NCBI GenBank assembly: GCA_916700875.1
Contig: CAKAKS010000034.1
Coordinates: 16,645,718 to 16,709,717 of the forward strand
DNA: 64,000 nt
Source: Sebastes aleutianus
Lineage: Eukaryota; Chordata; Actinopteri; Perciformes; Sebastidae
Reading direction: 5' to 3'
The translations under genes and the position numbers were made by a program. Under the pieces are notes generated by a model. That model was not told the DNA's origin and did not search any database. It saw nothing but the letters and a program-made list of their open reading frames with translations. Below are positions 23,650 through 36,600 of this stretch, piece after piece. Every line of letters begins with the position of its first letter. The first letter of the stretch is position 1.

Positions 23650-26600
23650 GTCTTCACATATTAATTTATTTGAAATGAGTTTGCAATGCATTGTGGGCAC
23701 AAAACACTTGTACCATTACAGTCAATAATATGGTTACAAAACGAAACATTTACATAATAAATTAATATACTGCGGTACCACATGAGACAAGTAAACATAA
23801 AACCCCAAACTGGGGAGTTATATTGCATTAAAAACAAAAAAATGAGTCGGTTTAATGTACAAAAGATTTCCGGCATTTACAAAGGCAGCCTCTTTTTCTG
23901 TTCCTTGTTCTGTTGTACATATATAAATATAAATCTCTAAATTGTAGTTACACTGATATGTCTGCTAACAAGAGACCAGGTGAGGGGTTCTGGCCTGAGA
24001 CGGGATCCAGATCCTCAAGTGACTGCCATTTCATTATAAAACTAAAAAGATTATTTAATCTTTTGTAAGATTAGAATCAATTGAGAGACGTGTTAGTGTG
24101 TGTTTCACTGCCACAAGCCTTCTAATGTTGCCCCTTTTGATATCTTATTACCAGTTTAAATGAATGCTTTTGAGTTTTTCTGCATTCCATCGCGACATGC
24201 ACTTCTCCCTTTAGTGTGATATTAATGTCTGTAAACAAATGAATCATCATTAGAAATGTGTTTTGCAGCAGTAAAGTGCATGTAGCACATGCTAGATTGT
24301 GAAAGTTTGCAAAGCTGGCAACAGCTGAAACAACAGTTATTACATATAAATAGTTAAATATAGCACTACAAGCTTTTGTTTTCCTATACAAAAGAATAAA
24401 ATCGACCCCTCAAATTTAAGCAACCTGTTGTGCAATCTTCCCCAACATCCGTTAACTTTATCACACCCCTTCGTCATCGTCCTGTGGCCTTCTCTTCTGA
24501 CAGACAGGCTTCAAATGTTTAACCAGTAAATGTAAATTCCTTTTTCAAGAGAGTTTCTCCTTCTTCTTTCTAATAAATCAACTACGTGTTACAACTGCAT
24601 CTACGCTATCGTCACTAGACTGCTACAACCGAGCGGATGCTACTGTGCCGTTGAATTTCTAGCTACACCTACTACTACTACTAAGCGGAGTCTAGGACGT
24701 TAAGCATTAAATTGTGTTTCAACAAATCACGACATAATCGACATCTTTAATGCTACCCTGGTTTAGTCAAGAGGCGGATTACCTCCACTGGCTCATCCAG
24801 GTACTTAAGAGAAATTTGTGAAAAGATAAAAGTGCAGCAAAGTTGAAGTCTAGCTAATAACAGTGTTGCCAGAACCATAGAAAGACTCAGGAATGTCACT
24901 ACCTTTCAGAAGAAGATTTTAAACTACTAACACTGATGATCGTACCTGAGAGCTAGACTAGACCTGATCTGACGGTGTGCGGTGCACCTGTAGTAGCTGG
25001 TGATCTGAACGTTAAGTGTACCAACAGACCTGCAGTGCTAGATTGGTGGTACTTGGTTTTTAAAGGGGTGCTCCAGTGATATAGTATTGCAATACTCATG
25101 GTGTTGGGAGACTTGCAAGAGACACGTTAAAAAAAAGAGCGGTCAAAATCGATGAGGCAGAAGCGGAGATATTCTGACTTTTAGTCTCTAGGAGCTCCAA
25201 AAACACTGGATCCTACAATTCCCATAATGCAACTCGATAGTGCGTTCTCTGCTGCGTTCCATTTACCTCGGAAATCGGGAGACGGAGCTGGGAATTCAAG
25301 CTCCATGCCTTGAGTTTGTAAGAAAGGCTTTCTGTTATAAATTAGTAGTCTCAAACCCAAACTTGAATGACCCCGATGACATCACCATGACATCATCAGG
25401 GTCATCTGTCAACTTTGACAAAGCTCCTCCAGAGCGGCAGACGACATTATACAACTGTTTTTTTTACCAGCTGAGTCGTACTCTGCATGACGTGCAAACT
25501 GATTGTAATGTGTAAAATCAGTGGATTACCCCTTTAATGTTAAATTCTCATGCTCATGATGACTAATATATAGATGGATGCATGACAATAATCCTTCATG
25601 TTTTGGCACCACTAGCTAAAGCTTCTAAGCCTCGTCTAACACTAATCTAGTGAGGCGTACTCTTAAGTACATCCACCACATATTCCACTACTACATGACC
25701 AGATCACTGACAGACTAAAGTGCTACCACAACATTTCCACAACAGTTAAAGGGTTAACAGATAAGAGAAAACCCACACCTTATAACAGAAGCTTAACTAC
25801 ACATTTATCAAACCCTAACATAATCTTCACTACACTATTTATCTTAATGATACGACCAGTTCGGCCGTTTTCTACTAATGCAAAAAAATGTTATACGAGG
25901 TATTTTCAGACTCATGTAATGACGACTCCTGGGGAAGTGATAAAGTTGTTGGGGGTGGCGGTCACTACTTGAGGGCTCAAGAGGTCAATGGACAGCATTT
26001 ACAAAAATGGTGTTGCAATGTGGTCACAAAAGGTGGCTACTGGCAAGTCCCTAATCTCACTAAAAACAGTTCCTTCTCCAAAAATATGCTTTACAAGTTT
26101 GTTCATCCAGCTATTTACTTTCTCAAGTCATTTGTTTTCCCTTTTTCAAAAAGTTAAAAGTTCCCAAAACTGTGCAATTTTTCTTAAATCGTATACAAAA
26201 TATTTCATTTTAACATTCAACTAAACAGCCAAAATTCAGCGTAAATCCAAAACCAACATGCAAAGATGGGTGGATTTTTTAAAATTAAAGGGTTTGCTCT
26301 TTAATCCTTAGCTAGCAGAGTTTTTAACCCCGAGACATTCTATGAAATCACTCAGCAAAATGCCTTTAAAAGGTTTCCATACAGGAAAAACAGGATGTAT
26401 GCTCGATACCACGATTATCCTGGCACGTCAGAGATTCTGCCAAGGATTTGTTTTCCCCGTCATGCATGAACTATGCTGATGCAAATGCATTCGATTTACA
26501 AAACAAGCCGGGGTTGGACTGCATTTGATGAAGCCCGTGGAAAATTAAAATACACCTGACCCTTCTTCATTCAAGAGCCAATCAGGAAGTGAGGTGTTCA

Positions 26601-26939
26601 GACTAATACTGATTACTGGCATCCATAGACAAATCATCATGCGGTCGGGATATACAGGGTTGTAGCACTCGGGCATTAAAAAAATTAAAACATGACATAT
26701 GAAAAGAACTATACAGAGCAAAGAAGAGTTATATCTAGAGTTAAAATCGTAGGAACAACAACAGTGGCTGAGTAAAAAAAAAAAAGAAACGCCACAAGGA
26801 AAGAAAGTCTATGTGTTGAAAAATCAGGAGGAAGGAAGATTTGGATTTTGAATCCATTATCTGGGTTCTTCCAGATTACCAGAACCGTCTTCTGATGGTC
26901 CGACGAATGGTTCTGGGAACAGGAGGCTCGCCTTTGGCT
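23650..26939 (-). other. fez2: Probable long 3' UTR of fez2
   Basis: No further coding exon follows the TAA at 26940-26942. The first clear minus-strand AATAAA (TTTATT on the + strand) near the convergent gene is at 23665-23670. If used, the UTR is about 3.3 kb and includes the MITE at 25060-25537. Shorter UTRs are possible. Confidence 0.4.
25060..25537. mobile_element. Short TIR element (MITE), family with TTAAAGGGG ends, copy 2
   Basis: Left end TTAAAGGGGTGCTCCAGTGA and right end AATCAGTGGATTACCCCTTTAA are imperfect inverted copies. The internal TCCTACAATTCCCATAATGC block is shared with the copy at 10936-11231. It lies inside the inferred fez2 3' UTR. Confidence 0.7.
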
Positions 26940-29900
26940 TTACGTGGGACAAAGCACTGTGGAGACAAGAACAGAGCAGTTTATGATGAGTGCTGTTTCT
27001 GATACCCGCTGTGGCACATGAAGGAGAGCTGGAAAATGATGGAAGAGTGACTACCACGGGGAAAAAAATGTGGGGTGAGAAAAAGAGAGGTGAGAAGCAG
27101 ACAGCTGCTACTACAAGCTCGCAGTAAAAGGGGGGAATTGTGTGAATGAGTGTATTCATGTGTTTCAGGCACCGAACAGCACGGTAGGCACTACAGCGAA
27201 GAGCGAGTGAGGGAAGGCTGCTGCTTTGAGGGGGGAAGAGAGTGAAACTACGAAGACGTACTGAGAGAGAGAAAGAGAAAAAGAGGCGTTTGACAGGGCT
27301 CTGAGTCAGAAGGCTGAAGGGTGAAGAATCGGTGTTAATGTGTCAGTGCCTCACAAACCTCAGTTTCCACTGCTCTCATACCAGAGCTACCCAGAGGACA
27401 ATGCAGCACAGACGAAAGACAAGGAAGGTACAGGTCAACAGTGAAGGGTGGCAAGAAAAGCATTTTCCCTCCCTCCTCCCTTTCATTAATGTTTGTGTTG
27501 AGTGATACTTTTATGTGTGACATCCTGTTTTTTTTCTACCATCAACTTCCCTGAAAATGGAGAAGTGAATTTTGTACTTCCTCTTTCAAGCAACAGGGGG
27601 CAGGATGTCTGAATGAATGGGTGGAACCAACACAAACAAAAGTCCCCTGGATGTCACCAGGGATATTATAGTAAACTAAAAAAACACTTTATTGAAAATA
27701 AAATGGAAATGAACAGTGAAAAATATTTTTAGTGAACTGAAACTAAATAAAAACTACATTCATTAAGAAAAAATAAAACAACTGAAATGATGTTTCTTGG
27801 TTCAAAAACTAATAAAAACAAAATAAAAATGTACATAAACTAATTCCAGTTTTAGTTTTTTTTTTTTGCTATAATAAATCACTACAGAAAAAAGGAGACA
27901 GCATGAATTTCCGTCAACTCAACTGAGACGATGAACCAGACGGCACTATGCCGTAACTGCTTCACATCAGACACAAAAGTAGTGCAAAGATTAAACATTA
28001 TGGCCATTCCTACACAGCTCTCCAGCCATGTAAAGGAAAATGGTAAATGGACTTGCATTTACATTACATACATTACATTATACCCGGCCCTAACAAAAAC
28101 AAACTAAAACTAAATATATAAAACCTAAAACTAAACCTTTCTGAAAAACTAAAATGAGCAAACGTACTAAAATAAAATAGAAAAGTCAAAAATAAAATAA
28201 AGTAAATACTAATTGAAAATACAAAACTATTTTAACCTTGGCTGTGACACACAGCACTAAATATAATAAGTAATAAGTAAATAAAATAAATAATAAGTCA
28301 CTTTTTAATCGCTTTGAGGATTTTTTTACATCACTGCAATGAACCAACCTGTGTGTAAACAGTTAAAACTGATGGAGGACGGCTGCGTGTTTACCTTTGA
28401 GAATGTAGTCTGTTAGCAGGGCAGGTACCTTCTCACTGTCATCCCTCATGGCTTGGAGGACTAGCAAGGAGAGAGCAGCACATTGCATTTTCAAAATGCA
28501 TTGAAGCAAAACAAAGAAAATTGCTTAAAAAAACTTTAAAACAAACAAGCTGCGGAGACTGTCACATCTAATTTCATCATTGTGGTCCAGTTGGTGTGCG
28601 AGGGTGTCGATATACTCACTCTTTGTGAGGATCTGGAGGTCTTCTACCACCGGGGAGCCGGCTTTCTTCTCATAAGGGATTACTGTGGTTAGGTACTGAA
28701 AAAGAGAAGATCATGTAAGACACAATGAAAGGTGGACAATTACAATAAAATCAATTATTTGCCACATGTATTTTCATTGTTCTACTTTAATCCTAAAACA
28801 AAAGAAAATGCTCAAGTGTTGTAAGAGGGTGATAAAATATGATGGTCATGAAGGTCGACATATGAACATATGATAAGCAAGCAGGTTTCAACCTTTCAGA
28901 GGACTTAAGAGTAAATGTTTACTGATGCGAAGTAAAGAAAGCAATGATTATGCAACAGTGTCCTCTTGGCTTGAAACAAAATGAACAGAACAAAAAAAGA
29001 ACAATATGACACAGTAAAAGCTGCAAAATATGACAAGTGATAAGATAAAAATAAATGTAATATGACACGTGAAGGACAGAAATCAACCATAAAGAGAAAA
29101 CAGATGAAGTAAATGACCGAATGTGACACCAAACGGCAGCAGTAGCTGTAGAGAAGGAAACATGCCAGTGGTAAAAAAAAAGGAAAAAAGAAGAAGAGCA
29201 TAGAAACAAATCTGCAAAGAAAAACCATGAGTTGAAAGAAAGAGCAGGGGCACCTGTTTGTCCCCTCCTGTGTTGCCAAAAGTTTGACGTAGGCCATTTT
29301 GAATGACATTGGAGAGTCCCTCCAGAGTGAGGAGCTACAAGGAGCGAGAGGAAGGAAGGCAAAAAGAGAGTAAAGAGGTTTCTATATTAAAAGAAAGAAG
29401 GAAAAAAAGTTTGGCACAAACTCTTTAGTGTGAAAAGCAGCTCTCCCACGCGAAACTGTCAGGTCATGCATCGTGCATTTATACTTTGAAGAAGTGTGCA
29501 GCTGTGTATACGTGTGTCTATTTCACTGATCGTCATTATAATCATGCTTTCGGGGCATATGTTATTCTTCTTTGTCTACGCCTCTCACGCCGTGTCACCA
29601 CATGACTCACCGTGCCCGGTATGTGCGTGCTGGTTGTCCTCTGGCCGTTGGGCCCGGTGGTTGTCGTACTTCTGATTTTCTTCTTCTTCCGCAGCAGCTC
29701 GCGGTGCTCCTTCTGTCTGTTCTGCACGTCGATCAACAGCGAGATGAAGCTGTTCTTCACCTGTTTTTTTTAAGATAAAACGCTGTTTTTTGAGGATCAA
29801 ACGGCAATTCAGTTTTTGGATTCCTTCTTTATACGTGTAATGCTCTTAGAGAGTTCTATTTTTATCTACTGTTAAAAATACACACCGACAGTCGTGACAC

Positions 29901-32900
29901 TTAAGCAGAGTAACAGCTTACAGAACGCTGTGAGCACTGCAGTCTGTTCTCACAAAAACATTACTGTGGAATTGTCTGACGGATAATGACTTTTAAGTCG
30001 ACTGAAAGCTGTTAATAATTTGGTCATTTTTGGACTTATTTTTAGCTTTTCACAAACTCGTCAGACACAGATGATGTTGTTGCCTCGTTGTGGTGATGCT
30101 GAAGAGGATGAAATAAAAAGTACCTCCTTTTCGTAGTCCAGTTCGTCTCGCAGGGCCAGAGCCTGGATCAGCTCTTCGCTGTAGCGGCGAATGGCCGTCT
30201 CCACTTCCTCCAGAGACTCGGTCAGCTCAGACACAGACAGTCGACGCAGCCCTGAGGACGGTGTGTAGATAGATTAGGAAGAAGTTACGTACTTGTTGTG
30301 TACTGGGTTTGTGTGAAAGCCTGGCAGATTTGATGAGTATTCGGCATGAGAGGTTGACGGTCTCTAAGGCTGTCACGAAAACCATTTTATTGGGCTCAGT
30401 AGCTTTGGTAGTTATCAACAGGAAATATTCTCCGGCAGTGCCCGGCTGCACGCCTGTGCGTAATGCAGCCTCCGGAGGCTTCCGCTCTGCCCTTTTGGCC
30501 CGAGACCCCCCATGGGTTGTGCTCCGACACAAGCAATTGCGGCTCTGGCTTGGCCCGTCTCCATGATATGACTCGGGAAGAGCTCAGCCAGACATTTCTC
30601 CGTTCCGGCTGAGGTGGACAGCACAGCGCTGCAACACGTGTCTTTCCGTTTAATTAAAAGCATTCCCTTTTAAGGATTCTGTTATTCTACAGTATTGTTG
30701 TTTGTATTATTATTTATGATTGAATAAAAAATATTTTCCAAAAGGTTTGATGTGTTTTATGGATGTTTGTAATCCTAAGGAGCTAAAAAAAACAACTAAC
30801 AAACAAATATCCGAATACCAAAATTAAAAACCTACCCAATGAACGAATATCCAAATAGTCTAATATTCAGGTCCAGCCATTGGGGTTTGACAGTTAATGA
30901 CTTTGTATAGAACAACCAAGATTTTAATGTTGAATATTCATGATAGCTTTTATCTAGTGGCTTCCAATACTGCCATCAGTTAAATATCACATGGTCAACA
31001 AACAACCATGTCATAACTGAGACAAAAACACTTAAAGTACAGTACAGGTGAAAAATCGCCCTTTAAAGAGACAGAAATGTGTTATCCAAATTCAAGATAC
31101 ATAAGAATAATAATGGTAATGATAAAGACATTACAGTGAAGTGCATACTAATGTATAAAAGCAGATGAATTTAAGAAAATATGTTAGCATTTTTTCAAGT
31201 CTACAAGCCATCTGGTGTCTCGTGGTACACTTGAATCACTCCGAGTATGAATAATCAGCTCAGTGTAAATATTGTGAATACACTTAATGACACTCATTAC
31301 ATTGTCATGCGCTGTTGAATATGTAAAACACACTTCATATCTGAAACAAAATCTATAGCCTTGAGGCAAACTGGGTGCAACTGCTCAGTCTACACCATTC
31401 TGGCACTAGAAATTGTGCTCAAGCCAAATATATGCTGTTGATTATATAACACGTAGGAACAACGTAATTGCTGTCTGTTTGTATTTGTGACACATTACGT
31501 AAGAATGTTGGTGCACGTGTGTGTAGCGGTTTCTTCATGGAGCACAGTGCGAGAGCATTACACTTCATTGAGTGATTTAGATAACTGTCAAATGGCAGAG
31601 GAGTGTGAAAAAAATCACTGCTGTCTCACAAGAGGGTGAGCGCAAACAATATTAAAAGCTTTATTCTCTTCTTGTAAATGTTCACAACGGCGGCGGTACT
31701 CACGGTCCTCGTAGCTGGTGTTGGAGCCGGAGCGTTTCAGAGGGTGGAGGTCCTGCGAGAGCATGGACAGGTCGGACTGTGAGGGACTCTCATCATCCTC
31801 TGGGTCTGGAGACTCCTGCATCATCTCCTCTATCTCCTCTATCACCTAAACAACATCCCCAATAACACACAAATATGTTCACACGTGTATGGTACAGCAT
31901 TTTAGATTTGTACATGTTGTGAATTATTTTTGTCGAAACTGTGTTTTCCTGTATCATATTATGACCTTTAGTGTCTGTTAAGGTGCTGGCTCCCCTGACA
32001 CAGAAAATTTAGTTAAAGACAAGATTAAAGGGATAGTTTGGGTGTTTTGAAGTGGGGTGGTATGAGGTATTTATCCATAGTCAGTGTACTACCTACAGTA
32101 GATGGCAGTCAGCAGGCCCCCAGTTTGGAGAAACAGACCGGAGCAAAGTAATGTACTGCTGTGGACGGGGCTGGCAGCAATTAACATATTTTAGCCACCA
32201 AAAAGAGAGGCCCACCTTAAAAAACTATTTCTGTTTAAGTGTACGCTATATTGTACGCTATATTTTGAATATTTCCAGCACGTTATCTTGCTGTCAGACA
32301 ACCCGTTTCGATGGGGAACTAAACTGAAAGTGAAACTTATCTATGCTCTCTTCAAAGCCACCATACTCCATTGAGAAAAGGAGTACAGATACGTTTCACT
32401 TTCAATTCAGTTCTGAATATAGCGCACACTTAAACTGATTTCTTTTAGGTGGTTAAAATACATTTTGCTGCCTGCCCCGTCCACAGCAGTACATTGCTTT
32501 GTTTCCTTGTGGTAACTTCTGTCTGCTACTCCAAATTGGGGGCGTGCCGACTGTCAAATACTGTAGGTAATACACTGACTATGGATAAATACCTCATACA
32601 ACCCCACTTCAAAATACCCAAACTATCCCTTTAAGGTTGTTCCAGTTTAACCTGCATGTCTCGCCACAGCTGATGTTTGTGTAAGACACTTGAAGAGTAT
32701 CAGGGACGGATAAAGTCAAACCAAATGCATGTGTGCACAAGAGTCTGTTGTGAGTTGTTACATTATCAAATGTTTAGAAATACAACCTTTTCAAAGAACC
32801 TCAACTGGAAGCAAACAGAGAGCAATAAATTCATTTTTCCGTGTTGCTATTTTGGTTCTACTTAGTTCAGTCTGTTTGTGGTTTGCCTTTGAGAGATCTA

Positions 32901-33625
32901 TTTTAGATGACTGTGAGATTTATAAATGGTTTATATAAAGCTTCCCGGGAAGAAATATTCTACCCAGAACCTCACATTTGTGTGTATGCACGATGCCAAA
33001 AAAACTGAACATGCTCTCAACATTATGAAATGTGAACAAACAGCATGGACTTTAGAGTAATTACTTGGCTAAGTTTAAACTAGTTAGAATATAAGACAAG
33101 AAAAAGAAGCTGCTTATTTTGTCACAGCTGTTTTAACATTAACCAGGAATTTGCATATTATTTAAGTATGTTGCAGATATGAAAGGAGAGCTTCCAGTAT
33201 AATATGGAATTTGCAATGCAAATTTATTTACATTTGATTTATAACTTCTTTACTTGCCACCTCTTTACGAATCCCAAAAAACTGTGAATGCAACACGTGC
33301 CACTGTGGGTGTGAAAAGTGACCTGTTCGGCTGTGTATAGCGGCTCATCGCTGATGCTGGAGACGATGATCGAGTGCATGTCCATCTGCTCCCTGAGCTC
33401 CTCGTCGTCAGACAGATCCAGAGACTGGTTGTCCAACTTCTGTCCAATTGGGGAAGGATGGGACAGATTTGTGATGGAGAGACAGAAATAGAGAACTTGG
33501 ATGAGACATCAAGCAGGTGGTTAAGCAGATTGAAGGCAGAGGAGCAACCTGCTTGCATTTGTGTCTTGGCTCTACTTCTGCAAAGTTCAAAAACAGTGCA
33601 GGATTGCGGAAATGTAGCCTGTGTG

Positions 33626-33685
<60 letters not shown>

Positions 33686-36600
33686 TACCTCATGCTCAGT
33701 GATGTTGAGGGTGGGCAGGTGTAGGGAGCGAGTGTGTGATGTCTTCCAGTCCACAGCCATCACATTGCCATAATTATCTGTCAGAGCGTTCCACACCCTG
33801 GAGGAAAGCAAGAGTGGTTCATGTTTTAATTAGGATTCCAGAATAATATAACAGTGCAAGAAACAGACTAAAGTTGTGAGTAAAGGACAGAAGATAAGCG
33901 AAGAGTTTGCAACTCACAGTAGATAAGACAAATCCTTTCCTTCTCTTTTCACTGTGACACAGCATTACTTGACAGTCCTGCTGTCTGACCACCCCCTCAC
34001 CACTTCACTGTGTTCCTGCATCTCAAAGCAGCCACTTGAAACCACTGACGAATGTAAAAACTCCTTAATTGCACGTCATTTTCCCCCAGTAAACATTCCC
34101 TGGTGAGAAGCATTGACGCATATACGGTAGCTCCAACCTTAAAACAAAAGGTCTGCAACGTATTTGGTAGCCCAAATGGAGTTAATTTCCACAAGAACTG
34201 TGTGTTCACAGCTGATTTAGAAACAGTGTCATCATTACACCAACAGACTGTTGAATGTTTGCAATACTCTGCAGTACGCACGTTGGCAGAGAAGCTATCA
34301 CAGCCGAGCAGATGGTGGCTCGGCGTCTGTTAAACAAACAAGTTTACTGTTCAACTGTGAAATCCATTAAAAAAAAAAACGTACTTGTTACCGGATTTGA
34401 GGGATCGTTGCAAAATATGTGCATACATCTAATCAGAATATTTTTGTTTGCCAAATGTTGGCATCAGCTCAAACCATCCAGTGTGTGTAAAGCTCTACAC
34501 ATTATACTCAACTTGTGCTTAGTTAAGTAGCTTCTTATGGGTCAGGGTTGTTTAATAAATCCTCCTGATACATTTTATTTTATTCAGGATTTGTTGGAGA
34601 CTTCATTAAGTACAATTTATAAATACTAAATGAAACTGCCCCTTCGTGTGGACCCCTTTGGACACAACACAACTGTAGGCACAAGTGCATGTTTTCAAAC
34701 ACTACAACAGACAATCGAATGTGCGCAGAATCTTTAATTCAAGTGCACGTGCAAGTCACTGTGTTTTTATTCCTGGCCCTGACTGCTGCAAGCAGAGCGA
34801 GGATGGATGCTGTGAACCCATGTGTCAGAGTGGCTCTGCATCCGCACACACACACACACAGACAAGTATTTACATAACTCGCATGTTTCCCCCTGAAGTG
34901 CTCGTGCACAGCTTAGGGAGTGGGGGGCTGTTCTAAATAGGGCAAAGGCTGGCAGGAAATATTTTTTGTGCCTCAAGCAATGACACTGTGTCGGACACGT
35001 GAGTGCATGCCCAAATACACGATTAGCTCCAGTTTCACTGAGAGCATTTACATTTAAGAAACGAAGCCTGTCTAGATTTCAAGGGACCAATTTTGTTGTT
35101 TCTACTTCAAACGCTGCCAATTTGTCTGAATGACTTGCTTGAATATATTTGTGTGGATGTTTTTTTTATCTTGCACAACACACATTTCCTCCTTGTCACC
35201 CCCGTTGTTCGTCTCAGCCGTGGTCTTTTCTGGAGAACTTGTTAAGGGCCTGGGCACGTCCTGCAAAAGTGCAGTCATCCGGAAAAGACTCTCACTGAGC
35301 TTGGCGCTGCTCTTTGGGCTTCACAAGGCTGCTGTCCAATTATTCTATTCCCTCCTTCCTCTGTTTCTTTACCTACGACAACCCTAGATGCTTTTTTCCC
35401 TGTCTGGCCAGCCTTCCTACATCTCCCTAAACATTTATAGCACCATTAACTGCGTGACTGTTACTGCTCTTTGTATTTATGACCTTCGGTGTGTATGCTT
35501 GTGGCAAAGTTGCAGTTAAGTTACATAAACCCCAATGTCCAAGCTTGTTTGAGTCCAGTCACAAGTCCCCACTTCTCATGTCCAAGTGACAAGCGGATAT
35601 CTGTGATGTAACCTGCTAGATGTTTATAATATCTAATATTGTGTTACAGTAGTTAGCTAGCATGATAATCATACAATAGCAAGTTCAAATCATCTTACAG
35701 CTAAAATGATTAGTCAATTGACAGAAAATTTACTGGCAACAATTTTGATAAAGGATTAGTTGCTCAAATCAAGCAAACATACCTAACATGCACTGGTTCA
35801 AGTTGTGGAAATTTGCTGCTTTCTTTGTCAATGATAGTAAACAGGTTGGTTTGAGAAAAAAAAAAGCAACTTGAAGACGTCATATTGGATGTTAGGAAAT
35901 GATGACTTCCTTATATCCAAGATGACATTTTAGAGACCAATTAACAATTGAGAAAATAATCAGCAGGTAAGCCAATTAGTGCCGACAGCTGATAACTATT
36001 TTCATTGTAGATGAATCTGATAATTGTTTCACACCTCATTTAATTGATTAATCATTTGGTCTATGAATAGTGAAAGAAATGGGCAATGCAATTTCACAGA
36101 GTCCAAAAGGACGTCTTCAAATGTCTTGTTTTGTCCGTCCAACAGTCCAAAATCCAAAGATATTCAGTTTACGATGACATAAAGCAAGTAATGCTATTAT
36201 ATACAGAGAAAGGGAGCACATCCTCACATTTGAGAAACTGAAATCAGAAAATGTTTGGCATTTTGCTCAATAAATGACTGAAACAATTAATCGATTATCA
36301 AAATAGATTCATTTTCTACCAATCAACTAATAACTTTATTGACTAAATATTGCTGCTCTGTAGCCGATATTAAATGAAAGATCATTCATTGCAGCCATAA
36401 ACCATTGCTTTTAAAGTGTGTGACATTATAGGTGGCTTCTGCCATCATTATTACAAAGAATTGTGCACTTGGCACTACTTTTCATCACAGTTAATGTTAG
36501 GGTTATGTAAGCAAAGCTCTCAATACATGGTGGTCGGGTTCATCTGTCTAAGATGATGAGTCCCAAACTTCATATTCAAGTCCTAGTTCAGTCAGGTCCA

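Noticed and set aside
28905..29362. Two long minus-strand open frames over fez2 exon 7
   Set aside because: They overlap the real exon (29254-29334) in wrong frames and continue into intron. The product is Phe/Ser-rich with no family match.
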